The position numbers and the translations under genes are program-made. Below are positions 24,344 through 32,658 of a DNA stretch of 34,073 nt, in pieces. The stretch comes from Caldisericum sp. (lineage in GTDB: Bacteria > Caldisericota > Caldisericia > Caldisericales > Caldisericaceae), in contig JAEMPV010000050.1 of assembly GCA_022759145.1 (NCBI GenBank), positions 15,619 through 49,691 on the forward strand. Reading direction: 5' to 3'. Below the pieces are notes generated by a model. It was not told the origin of the DNA. It was given only the letters and a program-made list of their open reading frames with translations, and did no database searches. Every line of letters starts with the position of its first letter. Position 1 is the stretch's first letter.

Positions 24344-25042
24344 GTGATTCCACTTCGAGACACTGAAGAAATAGAAACATTTCCTTTTATTACAATACTT
24401 TTAATTATCGTAAATAGTTTTATCTTTATGTATATTTACTTTACTGCAGCTTCAGCACCTGTGCCAGAGCAATATCTTGCAAATGTTTACTTAACATATG
24501 GACTTGTGCCTAAAAATATTCTAAATGCGCCACTATTTAGCGCTCCTTATCTTACATTTATAACTTCAATTTTCCTTCACGGAAGTTGGTCTCACCTTAT
24601 TTTTAACATGCTTTTCCTGTGGATATTTGGTAATAATGTTGAAGATTACTTTGGGCACTTCCATTTTCTTTTGTTCTATCTTCTTGCAGGGATTTTTGCA
24701 TCTCTTATACAACTTTTGACTATGGGTGCTTCAACTGTCCCTGTGATTGGTGCAAGTGGTGCAATAGCAGGAACAATGGGAGCATATTTTCTTCTGTTTC
24801 CACGCTCAAGGATCAGAACGCTTGTTTTTATTTTCTTTTTTGTAACGATTATAGAAATTCCTGCACCTGTTTATCTTCTTATCTGGTTTATGTCTCAACT
24901 GTTTGAGGGGCTTTCGAATTTTGGAGTTGCTTCGGGTATCGCATTTTTTGCACACGTCGGAGGTTTCATTTTTGGGGTACTTTACGCAGCCCTTATAGGA
25001 AGACATGCAGGGAGAAAAAGAAGATATCTCTACTATATTTGA
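24344..25042 (+). CDS. Rhomboid family intramembrane serine protease
   Basis: 232 residues from GTG 24344, with AGGAG eight bases upstream. Six predicted membrane helices. Catalytic Ser138 in GASGAIAG and His204 in AHVGGF form the dyad; HGSWSHLIFNM (79-89) carries the conserved His/Asn oxyanion region and WR-loop equivalents. LVPKN near residue 55 is typical of bacterial rhomboids. It would cut single-span proteins within the membrane. Substrates are unknown. It follows mtnP by three bases and overlaps the next gene by 38 bases. Confidence 0.9.
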   Translation: MIPLRDTEEIETFPFITILLIIVNSFIFMYIYFTAASAPVPEQYLANVYLTYGLVPKNILNAPLFSAPYLTFITSIFLHGSWSHLIFNMLFLWIFGNNVEDYFGHFHFLLFYLLAGIFASLIQLLTMGASTVPVIGASGAIAGTMGAYFLLFPRSRIRTLVFIFFFVTIIEIPAPVYLLIWFMSQLFEGLSNFGVASGIAFFAHVGGFIFGVLYAALIGRHAGRKRRYLYYI

Positions 25043-25799
25043 GAAAGTTGAAATTCTTGAGAGAAAATTTAAACTTTTAGAGAGGGTAACTAATTTTGAA
25101 AAAGTAGGCTTTGAGGAACTTCTTTCTGTTCGTGGATTTAAAAGTTTTAATTTCAAGGAGCCGCAAGATTTAAGCGGCTCCAATTTTTTTAGGGAAATCT
25201 CAAAGTATTATGTAAGAAGGCTTTTAAGTGATTTATCTCTTTACAAGGCTCTAAGCGAAGAAGCGGTTTTATTTTTGTTTTCAAAGTGGAAAGTTGAGCG
25301 ACAATTTTTAGAGCAACTTGTCGAGTCCGGACTCATCAAAAGAGACGGTAAAGTTTACTTTATATCATATGATTTTGATCTGCTTATTGAAGCTTTCATT
25401 GCAGATTTTATAAAAGAAAGATTTGGAATAGAATCGATTTTGAATGTAAAAGTTAAGGAACTCGATAAAGGAGGCGATATTGATATTCTTGGAAAGTGGA
25501 AATTGGAATTGATTATGATCGAGTTGAAGGAAAGCCCACCAAACAATATATCATTAAATGACTTGAAATTGGCTTTTGAGAGATTTAAAAATGTCAAACC
25601 AGATCTTTTTATTTTCTTGATTGATACAACACTTTCGATTAAAAGAAACATCCTTGATAATCTTGTAGCTATTTATGGTTTAGAACCCGTTAGATTAAGA
25701 GAAGGTGTTTATAGGGTTTTGGGGAATGCGTTTGTTGTAACTGCTAAAAGAGAAATACTGTCGAATCTTGGGTTCGTAATTGAAAGGGAACTTTTTTGA
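25005..25799 (+). CDS. Unrecognised protein with a PD-(D/E)XK nuclease-like motif
   Basis: 264 residues; the ATG lies 38 bases inside the rhomboid gene with AGGAAG just upstream, and no later ATG is near the N-terminus. I do not recognise a named family. Residues about 60-120 are helical and may include a winged helix (EEAVLFLFSKWKVERQFLEQLVESGLIK: pattern of a recognition domain with a key GLIKRDGKVYFI hairpin). Residues 127-210 fit a PD-(D/E)XK core: Glu130 in a helix, GGDID (156-160), beta strand, then Glu173-Leu-Lys175 as ExK, followed by alternating hydrophobic strands. No membrane segments or signal. It could be a DNA-repair or restriction-type nuclease, or an inactive relative. Codon use matches its neighbours. 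Confidence 0.6.
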   Translation: MQGEKEDISTIFEKVEILERKFKLLERVTNFEKVGFEELLSVRGFKSFNFKEPQDLSGSNFFREISKYYVRRLLSDLSLYKALSEEAVLFLFSKWKVERQFLEQLVESGLIKRDGKVYFISYDFDLLIEAFIADFIKERFGIESILNVKVKELDKGGDIDILGKWKLELIMIELKESPPNNISLNDLKLAFERFKNVKPDLFIFLIDTTLSIKRNILDNLVAIYGLEPVRLREGVYRVLGNAFVVTAKREILSNLGFVIERELF

Positions 25800-25830
25800 A
25801 AAAAAATTTAATTTTTATACGGTTAACCTC

Positions 25831-25858
25831 TTGACTAAAATTAAATTTTTGGTAAATT
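25831..25858 (+). promoter_or_regulatory. Promoter of grpE-dnaK
   Basis: TTGACT (25831-25836), 16-base spacer, TAAATT (25853-25858). Transcription would start near 25865, inside the CIRCE-like repeat, the usual position for heat-shock repression. Confidence 0.6.
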
Positions 25859-25859
25859 A

Positions 25860-25886
25860 TTAGCAGATGGACAATGTATTTGCTAA
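25860..25886 (+). promoter_or_regulatory. CIRCE-like inverted repeat (HrcA operator candidate)
   Basis: Left arm TTAGCAGAT (25860-25868), 9-base spacer, right arm ATTTGCTAA (25878-25886). Arms match at 8 of 9 positions. Total length 27 and spacer 9 equal those of canonical CIRCE (TTAGCACTC-N9-GAGTGCTAA), and the outer TTAGCA/TGCTAA are identical; only the inner three bases differ. It lies between promoter and ribosome site of grpE. Confidence 0.72.
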
Positions 25887-25900
25887 ATAGGAGGTAAGCA

Positions 25901-26506
25901 GTGGCTAATAATGAGGAAGAAAAGAAAAATAACCATAACGATGAAAATACCGAAACTCCACACGTTGAAAACAGTGAAAATACCGAAAACCAATTAGAGG
26001 AGAAGATTAAGGAAATGGAAAACGAACTTAAGAAAAAAGAAAATGAAATTTTCGACCTTAAAATGGAAAATATAAAGTTAAAAGAAAGACTCCGTCAGGA
26101 GTCTGATATTTATGAAAGGGAATTAAAGAGATTAGTCCTCAAGGAAAAGATTAATATTTTCAAAGAATTTCTTGAAGTCCTTGATAACATTGAAAGGGCT
26201 CTTGAATCTCTAAACGGAGATTCTGAGCACTCAAAGGGACTGATGCTTATAAAAGACCAGTTATTTAAATTCTTATCTTCTTATGGAATTAAAGAGATGG
26301 ATTTGATAAATAAGCCGTATGACCCTAATATTGCTGATATTGGTGAGGTGGTAGAGACAAAGGATTACCCACAAGGAACTGTTGTGAAAGTTCTTCGAAA
26401 AGGTTACTATATTGGTGATAATGTCCTCAGAACGGCAGTTGTTGCCGTTTCTAAGGAGCCGAGCGAAAATAAAAATGAAAATTCTTCAAATAACTCAAAT
26501 AATTAG
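25901..26506 (+). CDS. grpE: Nucleotide exchange factor GrpE
   Basis: 201 residues from GTG 25901 with AGGAGGTA upstream. An Asn/Glu-rich disordered N-terminus (1-35) is followed by a long coiled coil (about 36-100) and the C-terminal beta domain ([35 protein letters not shown]; key part [11 protein letters not shown] and LRTA-V-VS). It releases ADP from DnaK. First gene of grpE-dnaK-dnaJ; no hrcA precedes it, although a CIRCE-like operator does. The C-terminal tail is again Asn/Ser-rich. Confidence 0.93.
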   Translation: MANNEEEKKNNHNDENTETPHVENSENTENQLEEKIKEMENELKKKENEIFDLKMENIKLKERLRQESDIYERELKRLVLKEKINIFKEFLEVLDNIERALESLNGDSEHSKGLMLIKDQLFKFLSSYGIKEMDLINKPYDPNIADIGEVVETKDYPQGTVVKVLRKGYYIGDNVLRTAVVAVSKEPSENKNENSSNNSNN

Positions 26507-26517
26507 GAGGTGAAACT

Positions 26518-28296
26518 ATGGGAAGAATTATTGGAATTGACCTTGGAACAAGCAATTCTGCGGCAGCTGTTATGATTGGGGGCAAACCCACTATCATACC
26601 TGCAGCAGAAGGACCAAGTGTAGCAGGTAAAACTGTACCCTCTGTAGTTGCTTTTACAAAGGATGGTCAAATACTTGTTGGAGAGCCTGCAAGGAGACAG
26701 GCAACTATTAACCCTGAAGGTACCGTTACAGGTATTAAAAGGAAAATGGGAACAAAAGAAAAAATAGTGATTTATGGAAAAGAGTATACCCCAGAGCAAA
26801 TATCTGCTTTCATTTTGCAGAAAATTAAAAAAGATGCCGAAGCATTTTTAGGCGAGAAAGTCGAAAAGGCAGTTATTACTGTTCCTGCCTACTTTAACGA
26901 TGACCAGCGACAGGCAACCAAAAACGCAGGAGAAATTGCAGGGCTTGAAGTTGTGCGTCTTGTAAATGAACCGACAGCAGCAGCATTTGCATACGGTCTT
27001 GATAGATCCGACAAAGAGTTAAAAATTCTTGTATTCGATTTTGGTGGTGGTACGCTTGATGTAACCATTATGGATTTTGGTGGAGGCGTTTTCCAGGTTA
27101 AGGCAACCGCTGGAGACACCCAACTCGGTGGCCGCGATATGGATGAAGCCCTTGTGAATTATATTGTTGAAGAATTTAAGAAAGATACCGGAATTGATTT
27201 AAGAAATGACAAAATGGCAATGGTAAGGATAAGGGAAGCTGCTGAAAAAGCAAAAATTGAACTTTCCTCTGTTCTTGAAACACAAATAAACTTACCGTTC
27301 ATTACGGCAGATGCAACAGGCCCCAAACATCTTGTAATGAATATAACTCGCGCAAAACTTGAGTCACTTGTTGAACCTATAGTTAAGAGATGTGCAGGAC
27401 CATTGGAACAGGCTATAAAAGATGCAGGACTTACTCCTCAACAAATTGATAAGATCATTCTTGTAGGTGGACCAACAAAGATGCCCATTGTTCAGAAGTT
27501 TGTTGCAGATTACATTGGAAAGCAACCAGAGCGAGGAATTGACCCAATGGAATGTGTAGCAATGGGTGCTGCAATACAGGCAGGTATTATCGAGGGAGAA
27601 GTCAAGAATGTAGTTCTTGTTGATGTTGTGCCTATTTCTCTTGGAATTGAGACCCTTGGTGGAATATTTACAAAGATGATTGATAGAAATACACCAATTC
27701 CTACATCAAAAACACAGATATTTACGACTGCTGCCGATAACCAGACAAGCGTAGAAATTCATATCTTGCAGGGTGAACGTCCTCTTGCAAAGGATAACCT
27801 ATCGCTTGGTAGATTTATCCTTGATGGCATTCCACCTGCGCCAAGAGGAGTTCCTCAGATTGAGGTTACTTATGCAGTTGATGAAAATGGAATTCTTCAT
27901 GTAACTGCAAAAGACCTTGCTACAGGAAAAGAACAAAAAATAACAGTAACTAACTCGAATAAACTTTCTAAAGAAGAAATTGAAAGGCTTAAGAGAGAAG
28001 CTGAGATGTATGCTGAAGCAGACAAGAAAAAGGCAGAAGAAATTCAAATCAAAAACGATGGTGATGCACTCGTTTATTCTGGAAGAAAATTCTTGAAAGA
28101 CTATGGCGATAAGATAAATCCTTCTGATAAGGCAGCGCTCGAGAACGAGATTAACGAACTTGAAAAATATGTTAAAGAAGGTAATATAGAAATGATTAAG
28201 GCAAAAATTGAGCAAGTTAATCAATTGATGTCGAAAATTGGACAGGATATGTACAAGCAGGGTGGAGGAACAACTGAAGGACAGAATCCAAGTTAA
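26518..28296 (+). CDS. dnaK: Chaperone DnaK (Hsp70)
   Basis: 592 residues with AGGAGGTGA before the ATG. ATPase domain: [11 protein letters not shown] (4-14), [44 protein letters not shown] and [10 protein letters not shown]. The substrate-binding domain begins near residue 385 ([13 protein letters not shown]). The C-terminal lid is short and ends in Gly/Thr-rich residues without a cytosolic EEVD, as expected in bacteria. It is slightly shorter than E. coli DnaK and, like many thermophile or Gram-positive DnaKs, lacks the extra loop in the ATPase domain. Works with GrpE and DnaJ from the same operon. Confidence 0.97.
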   Translation: MGRIIGIDLGTSNSAAAVMIGGKPTIIPAAEGPSVAGKTVPSVVAFTKDGQILVGEPARRQATINPEGTVTGIKRKMGTKEKIVIYGKEYTPEQISAFILQKIKKDAEAFLGEKVEKAVITVPAYFNDDQRQATKNAGEIAGLEVVRLVNEPTAAAFAYGLDRSDKELKILVFDFGGGTLDVTIMDFGGGVFQVKATAGDTQLGGRDMDEALVNYIVEEFKKDTGIDLRNDKMAMVRIREAAEKAKIELSSVLETQINLPFITADATGPKHLVMNITRAKLESLVEPIVKRCAGPLEQAIKDAGLTPQQIDKIILVGGPTKMPIVQKFVADYIGKQPERGIDPMECVAMGAAIQAGIIEGEVKNVVLVDVVPISLGIETLGGIFTKMIDRNTPIPTSKTQIFTTAADNQTSVEIHILQGERPLAKDNLSLGRFILDGIPPAPRGVPQIEVTYAVDENGILHVTAKDLATGKEQKITVTNSNKLSKEEIERLKREAEMYAEADKKKAEEIQIKNDGDALVYSGRKFLKDYGDKINPSDKAALENEINELEKYVKEGNIEMIKAKIEQVNQLMSKIGQDMYKQGGGTTEGQNPS

Positions 28297-28298
28297 TG

Positions 28299-28307
28299 TG
28301 GTATAAT
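28299..28307 (+). promoter_or_regulatory. Extended -10 promoter of dnaJ, apparently leaderless
   Basis: TGGTATAAT, a perfect extended -10 (TGnTATAAT), ends 6 bases before the dnaJ ATG. Transcription would start at the ATG itself. No -35 is visible and there is no Shine-Dalgarno between dnaK and dnaJ, so this may give dnaJ a second, leaderless transcript independent of CIRCE. Confidence 0.55.
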
Positions 28308-28313
28308 TAGACT

Positions 28314-29405
28314 ATGGCAAATAAAGACTATTATGAGATCCTCGGGGTCCCAAGAAACGCAACCCAGGAAGAAATAAAGAAGAAATATAGGGAACTTGTA
28401 ATGAAGTATCATCCTGATTTGCATAAGGATGACCCTGAGGCTGCCAAAAAGATGGCAGAAATAAATGAAGCATACGAAGTTTTAAGTGATCCAGAGAAAA
28501 GAGCACAGTACGATAAATTTGGGGCAGTAGGACCGAATGTTGGGGCTGAATCGGCCTACGGCCCCTCCTATGACTTTTCGGGTGACATTTTTTCAGATTT
28601 AGGCGACATTTTAAGAGATTTTGGCTTTGGTGGTTTTGGTTTTGGGACAGGAAGTCGTGAGCGAGTAGAACGTGGCGAAGACATTGAAGTTGAGGTAACT
28701 ATACCCTTTAAAGATGCTGTGCTTGGAGTTGATAAGGAAGTAACAGTAAGAAAAAAAGAGACTTGTCCTGTTTGTAAAGGAACTGGTGCAGAACCTGGAA
28801 CCGGTACAACAAGCTGTCCCACTTGTAACGGGACCGGTTTTGTAACAAAGAGGCAAAGAACTCCGTTTGGTGAGTTTGTGGTTCAAACTACCTGTCCTAC
28901 TTGTCATGGAACAGGAAAAGTTATAAAGGAAAAGTGTCATAACTGTGGAGGTAGCGGAGTAGTTGAAAATATTTCAAGAATAAAAGTTACAATACCGCCA
29001 GGTGTTGAAGATGGCACTGTTATAAGAGTAAGAGGTCAGGGGAATGCTGCCCCTCATGGAGGAATTGCAGGCGATCTCTATGTTAGGGTAAGAGTTGAAA
29101 AAGACCCAAGGTTTATCAAAGAAGGGAACAAAATATACTACATTGCGCATATTTCAGTCCCTGAAGCAGTACTTGGAACAGAGATAAAAGTTCCTCTAAT
29201 CGAAGGTGGCGAAGAAATTGTAAAAATACCGCCAGGAACCCAGCACGGCACTGAGATAAAATTGAGAAGGAAATTTGGCTCAAGAAGACCATATGATTAC
29301 ATAGTAAAGGTAATTGTAGATATTCCTACAGACCTTACAAGTGAAGAGGCATTCTACTATGAGAAGTTGAGGGAAATCTATGAAGCAAAGAATAGAAAAG
29401 GGTAA
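28314..29405 (+). CDS. dnaJ: Chaperone DnaJ (Hsp40, type I)
   Basis: 363 residues. J domain (1-70) with the HPD tripeptide in KYHPDLHK; Gly/Phe-rich linker (about 75-110, [11 protein letters not shown]); four zinc-binding CxxCxGxG repeats ([32 protein letters not shown]); then the C-terminal substrate domains with IPPG and [14 protein letters not shown]. It stimulates DnaK ATPase and delivers clients. Starts 17 bases after the dnaK stop with no Shine-Dalgarno. Its last 26 bases overlap the start of pyruvate kinase. Confidence 0.96.
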   Translation: MANKDYYEILGVPRNATQEEIKKKYRELVMKYHPDLHKDDPEAAKKMAEINEAYEVLSDPEKRAQYDKFGAVGPNVGAESAYGPSYDFSGDIFSDLGDILRDFGFGGFGFGTGSRERVERGEDIEVEVTIPFKDAVLGVDKEVTVRKKETCPVCKGTGAEPGTGTTSCPTCNGTGFVTKRQRTPFGEFVVQTTCPTCHGTGKVIKEKCHNCGGSGVVENISRIKVTIPPGVEDGTVIRVRGQGNAAPHGGIAGDLYVRVRVEKDPRFIKEGNKIYYIAHISVPEAVLGTEIKVPLIEGGEEIVKIPPGTQHGTEIKLRRKFGSRRPYDYIVKVIVDIPTDLTSEEAFYYEKLREIYEAKNRKG

Positions 29406-30813
29406 AACAAAAGTCGTTGTAACGATAGGACCCGCAAGCGAAAGTGAAGAAACCTTGCGGGAGTTTTTTAATTTGGGTGTGGATGTCTTCAGATTGAACT
29501 TCTCCCATGGCACCCACGATGACCATTTAAGACGGATTAACTTAATAAGAAAAATTGAACAAGAATTCGGATATCATCCGGCAATTCTTCAAGACCTTCA
29601 AGGACCAAAAATACGGCTTGGGACCTTTAAGAATAAAGAGGTTTTCTTAAAAGAGGGTGACACCTTTACACTAACAAAAGAAGATGTCTTAGGCGATGAA
29701 CATATTTCAACAATTACATACAAGGAAGTAATAGATGAGGTTAATGTTGGAGATGATATTTATATAAACGACGGTCTTGTCAAATTGAAGGTTGTAGATA
29801 AAACTTCTAATGAATTAAAAACTGAAGTTATACAGGGAGGTCCTGTATCCGACCACAAAGGTGTTAATTTTCCTTCAACGGTTCTTTCCATCGACCCTTT
29901 AACAGAAAAGGACATTGATGACTTAAAATTTGGACTTGAAAGCGGCGTTGATATGGTTGCACTCTCATTTGTTAAAAGAAGCGATGATATTTTGAAGCTT
30001 CGCTCATTAATGGATGGTTTTGGAAGGGTTGTGCCTGTAATTTCTAAAATTGAGAAATGGGAGGCGGTTAACAACCTCGAATCCATAATAGATGCTTCTA
30101 CAGGAGTAATGGTTGCAAGAGGTGATCTCGGTGTAGAACTTCCAGTTGAGAAAGTTCCTTTAATTCAGAAGGAGATAATAAAGATTGCAAACGAGAAAGG
30201 AAAGCCTGTAATAACTGCAACTCAAATGCTTGGCTCTATGGTAGAAGAACAATTTCCGACTAGAGCCGAAGTAACGGATGTTGCTAATGCAATTTTTGAT
30301 GGAAGCGATGCGTTAATGCTTTCAAATGAAACTGCCTCCGGAAAGTATCCTGTGCTTTCTTTAAAGGTTATGCGAAGTATTATAAAGGAAGTTGAAGAAA
30401 GTGAATTATTTAAGACAACTTTGAGCAAACTTAATTCGCAAGTAATTGAAATAAATGTTCCCGAAGTTCTTTCCAAGTCTATAAAAGATATTTCTGATTT
30501 GCTCAATGTCAAATTAATAATTGTTGCAACAGAAAGCGGAAAAACTGCTACACTCGTTTCTAAGTACAAACCACAGGTACCTATTTTAGCAATTACTCCA
30601 AAAGAGGAAACAATGAGGTTCTTAAACTTGAAATGGGGTGTTTTTGCGTATAAGGTAAGGAGTTATTCAACTGTAGATGAGATATTAGATGAGGCTCCAA
30701 AAGTTGCAATCGCCTTAAATCTTCTCACAGCAGGTGATAGGTATATTATTGTCTGTGGAACCCATACAGGAGTTTCTGGAACTACAAATTTAATTAAAGT
30801 AGATGTAGCATAG
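29380..30813 (+). CDS. pyk: Pyruvate kinase
   Basis: 477 residues. ATG 29380 has GAGGG six bases upstream and overlaps dnaJ by 26 bases. Core motifs: [35 protein letters not shown], the catalytic lysine in [38 protein letters not shown] and the effector-region [13 protein letters not shown] domain (about 70-170) is intact; there is no extra C-terminal PEP-utiliser domain. It makes ATP and pyruvate from PEP at the end of glycolysis. Placement at the end of a heat-shock operon is unusual and would put part of its expression under chaperone control. The stop lies within a 14-base tandem repeat and a strong terminator follows. Confidence 0.96.
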   Translation: MKQRIEKGKTKVVVTIGPASESEETLREFFNLGVDVFRLNFSHGTHDDHLRRINLIRKIEQEFGYHPAILQDLQGPKIRLGTFKNKEVFLKEGDTFTLTKEDVLGDEHISTITYKEVIDEVNVGDDIYINDGLVKLKVVDKTSNELKTEVIQGGPVSDHKGVNFPSTVLSIDPLTEKDIDDLKFGLESGVDMVALSFVKRSDDILKLRSLMDGFGRVVPVISKIEKWEAVNNLESIIDASTGVMVARGDLGVELPVEKVPLIQKEIIKIANEKGKPVITATQMLGSMVEEQFPTRAEVTDVANAIFDGSDALMLSNETASGKYPVLSLKVMRSIIKEVEESELFKTTLSKLNSQVIEINVPEVLSKSIKDISDLLNVKLIIVATESGKTATLVSKYKPQVPILAITPKEETMRFLNLKWGVFAYKVRSYSTVDEILDEAPKVAIALNLLTAGDRYIIVCGTHTGVSGTTNLIKVDVA

Positions 30814-30833
30814 AAAAGTTAGCATAGAAAAGT
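30806..30833 (+). repeat. 14-base tandem duplication over the pyk stop codon
   Basis: TAGCATAGAAAAGT occurs twice back to back (30806-30819 and 30820-30833). The first copy contains the pyk stop codon TAG (30811-30813). Probably a replication-slippage duplication. Confidence 0.9.
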
Positions 30834-30846
30834 TTTTTGTCTTTTT

Positions 30847-30875
30847 GGGGCTACACAAAGTAGCCCCTTTTAATT
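30847..30875 (+). terminator. Terminator after pyk
   Basis: GGGGCTAC (30847-30854), loop ACAAA, GTAGCCCC (30860-30867), then TTTTAATTTT. It ends the grpE-dnaK-dnaJ-pyk unit. Confidence 0.92.
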
Positions 30876-30909
30876 TTAAGAATATTTCTTAATTTTATTT
30901 AATTAACTC

Positions 30910-30937
30910 TTGACAAAATTAAAAATGATATTAAAAT
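30910..30937 (+). promoter_or_regulatory. Promoter of the DUF2089 operon
   Basis: Consensus TTGACA (30910-30915), 16-base spacer, TAAAAT (30932-30937), then GAGGTGA and ATG 30957. Leader of about a dozen bases. Confidence 0.7.
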
Positions 30938-30956
30938 TATTTAGAGGTGAAATTAA

Positions 30957-31334
30957 ATGAAAAAGAAAATTGTAAGTATTTGTCCAGTTTGCGGCGGTCC
31001 TCTTACTATTACTGAATTAAAATGCAGTAATTGCGGCACAACAATTCAGGGTTCTTTTGAGTTTGATAGGTTTATGCTTCTTGATGATGAAGATAGAGAA
31101 TTTCTCATTGAGTTTTTGAGGTCGAGAGGCAATATAAAAGAACTTCAGGCAAGGCTTGATATCTCCTATCCAACTGCAAAGGCACGATTGGACAAACTTC
31201 TAAAAAATCTGAATTTGTACGAGGAAGAGAACGATGATAGATTAACTAAGAGCGAAGTTCTTTCAAAGCTTGAAAAGGGAGAAATTACAGTTGATGAAGC
31301 GATAGAACTTCTAAAGGAGGCAAAAGATGAGTGA
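30957..31334 (+). CDS. DUF2089 family zinc-ribbon / HTH protein
   Basis: 125 residues. N-terminal zinc ribbon with CPVC (9-12) and CSNC (23-26); then a helix-turn-helix (about 42-90) with ELQARLDISYPTAKARLDKLL, which reads as a DNA-recognition unit; C-terminal 30-residue helical module SEVLSKLEKGEITVDEAIELLKEA. DUF2089 proteins are presumed transcription regulators, with no characterised target that I know. It is the first gene of an operon and overlaps the next gene by 8 bases, so it may control itself and the membrane-related genes behind it. Confidence 0.83.
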   Translation: MKKKIVSICPVCGGPLTITELKCSNCGTTIQGSFEFDRFMLLDDEDREFLIEFLRSRGNIKELQARLDISYPTAKARLDKLLKNLNLYEEENDDRLTKSEVLSKLEKGEITVDEAIELLKEAKDE

Positions 31335-32142
31335 AAACCTTTTTAAAAAGGTAGAGGAACTCTATGCCTCAGGAAAGATAACAGAAGAACAAAAGAAAGA
31401 ACTACTTAAAGCGCTTGGATATGACAGTGAAAGACAACAAACCATTTCGCAGATTCATGTTAATCTAAGATCAATTGACATAGAAATTGTTGGAGTGGAG
31501 AATATAGATTTCCCTAAAGTTGAACAAGGTTCACTTAGAATAAGGAAAGACGAAAGTGCTTTAATTGTCGATGAACCAATTGGGGTATCAACTTTTGCAA
31601 AGTTGGTAGTTCCATATAAGAGTAACCTAATCATAAAGTCTGTAAGTTCAAATATAAGTGTCTCTTCGATTCTGGGATTTTTACAGATTCAGTCTGTGAG
31701 TTCTGATGTTCTTGTAAAAAATGTTTCAGACAGGATAGTAATTTCAGTAATTTCAGGTGATGTGGAACTTGAAAATATTTTTGGGACCATTAATGTTAAT
31801 ACTAAGTCAGGCGATATAAAAGCAAATGGAGGGAAAGTTAATGCTCTCATAAAGACATACTCGGGAGATATTGATATAAATAATATTGAATTTAAAGACT
31901 CAAGACTAAACACATTTAATGGTGATATTTCTCTTAAATCAGTAAAATTTTTCGGTAAGAGTTTTTTAAATACATATTTTGGAGATGCTACACTAAGCTT
32001 ACTAAACAGTGTATTAGTGAAAGCAACTTCTACGCTTGGCTCTGTGCATAACAAGTTGTCCCATGAAGTAACAGAAAGTAGGAGCGAGGTTGAGATTGTT
32101 ACAAAGTTTGGAGATATAGTGGTGGAGGGAGTAGTTGAATAG
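31327..32142 (+). CDS. DUF4097 beta-repeat protein with N-terminal SHOCT-like module
   Basis: 271 residues; AAAGGAGG six bases before ATG 31327. Residues 1-33 are a short helical module (LFKKVEELYASGKITEEQKKELLKALG, key part SGKITEEQ) like that of its neighbours. The rest (about 60-271) is a run of short beta strands with repeats such as SVSSNISVS, SVSSDVLVKNV, SVISGDVELENI, TKSGDIKANG and TYSGDIDINNI: the DUF4097 right-handed beta-solenoid type. No signal peptide or membrane helix, so it is probably cytoplasmic or peripheral. Function of DUF4097 is not known; such proteins are often beside membrane-stress regulators. Confidence 0.78.
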   Translation: MSENLFKKVEELYASGKITEEQKKELLKALGYDSERQQTISQIHVNLRSIDIEIVGVENIDFPKVEQGSLRIRKDESALIVDEPIGVSTFAKLVVPYKSNLIIKSVSSNISVSSILGFLQIQSVSSDVLVKNVSDRIVISVISGDVELENIFGTINVNTKSGDIKANGGKVNALIKTYSGDIDINNIEFKDSRLNTFNGDISLKSVKFFGKSFLNTYFGDATLSLLNSVLVKATSTLGSVHNKLSHEVTESRSEVEIVTKFGDIVVEGVVE

Positions 32143-32263
32143 ACCAAAGGGATTTAAAGCTTTTACTCTTCTTACACTTGGGCAAATTCTCAGTTTTGTC
32201 GGCTCTTTAATGAATGTAGAGAGCTTATCTCGAAAGGAAGAATTAAAGGAGGCGCTTGAATGA
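32135..32263 (+). pseudogene. 42-codon ORF, likely remnant of an MFS transporter gene
   Basis: A small ORF with a TTG start (32135-32137), GGAGGG five bases upstream, and a stop that overlaps the next ATG (ATGA at 32260). Its N-terminal residues NRPKGFKAFTLLTLGQILSF, followed by VGSL, read like the start of major facilitator transporters (cytoplasmic tail, then the GQ-S--GS of helix 1), but the helix breaks off and the last 16 residues (VESLSRKEELKEALE) are charged. I infer an internal deletion that joined the first 25 codons of a transporter gene to its own or another gene's final codons. It could also be translated as a coupling peptide for the next gene. Confidence 0.5.
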
Positions 32264-32643
32264 AAGAATTAGAGAAGATTCTTGATTTATTTCAAGAAGG
32301 CAAAATTGGTAAAGTTGAGGCAATAAAGTTAATTGAAGCACTTTATGAAACAAAAGCAAATGGCACTCAGGAAAGAGGAAGAAAAGTTAGAATCGAAGTT
32401 TTGGAGAATGGTGCAAAGAGAGTTTCGGTCAATTTACCGCTGAGTTTGTTGAGGTTCTTTACTAAAACTGCTAAATTACTGAACAAAAATTACATTGAAG
32501 TCGAAGGAGAAACGATACCGATCGATATAGAAGAGTTAGAGAATGTTTTGAATGATCCTGACTTTAAAGGTCCCATATTGAATGTGGATTCTGAGATGGA
32601 CCAAGATGGTAAAAATGTTAAGGTTATGATTGAAGTTTTATAA
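32260..32643 (+). CDS. SHOCT-like domain protein, function unknown
   Basis: 127 residues; AAAGGAGG before the ATG, which overlaps the preceding small ORF by four bases. Residues 1-30 (MKELEKILDLFQEGKIGKVE, then AIKLIEALYE) repeat the helical module of the two genes upstream. The remainder predicts beta strands and short helices (KVRIEVLENGAKRVSVNLPL, then LLRFFTKTAKLL) with a repeated V-I-V-L pattern and ends in KNVKVMIEVL. No signal peptide or zinc ligands. I recognise the layout of SHOCT-like proteins seen with DUF2089/DUF4097 genes, but no activity is known. Confidence 0.65.
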   Translation: MKELEKILDLFQEGKIGKVEAIKLIEALYETKANGTQERGRKVRIEVLENGAKRVSVNLPLSLLRFFTKTAKLLNKNYIEVEGETIPIDIEELENVLNDPDFKGPILNVDSEMDQDGKNVKVMIEVL

Positions 32644-32658
32644 ATTACGAGGTGAACA

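Noticed and set aside
25800-25830. Intrinsic terminator after the PD-(D/E)XK-like gene
   Set aside because: Only A/T-rich sequence with a weak AAATT/AATTT pairing; no GC stem.
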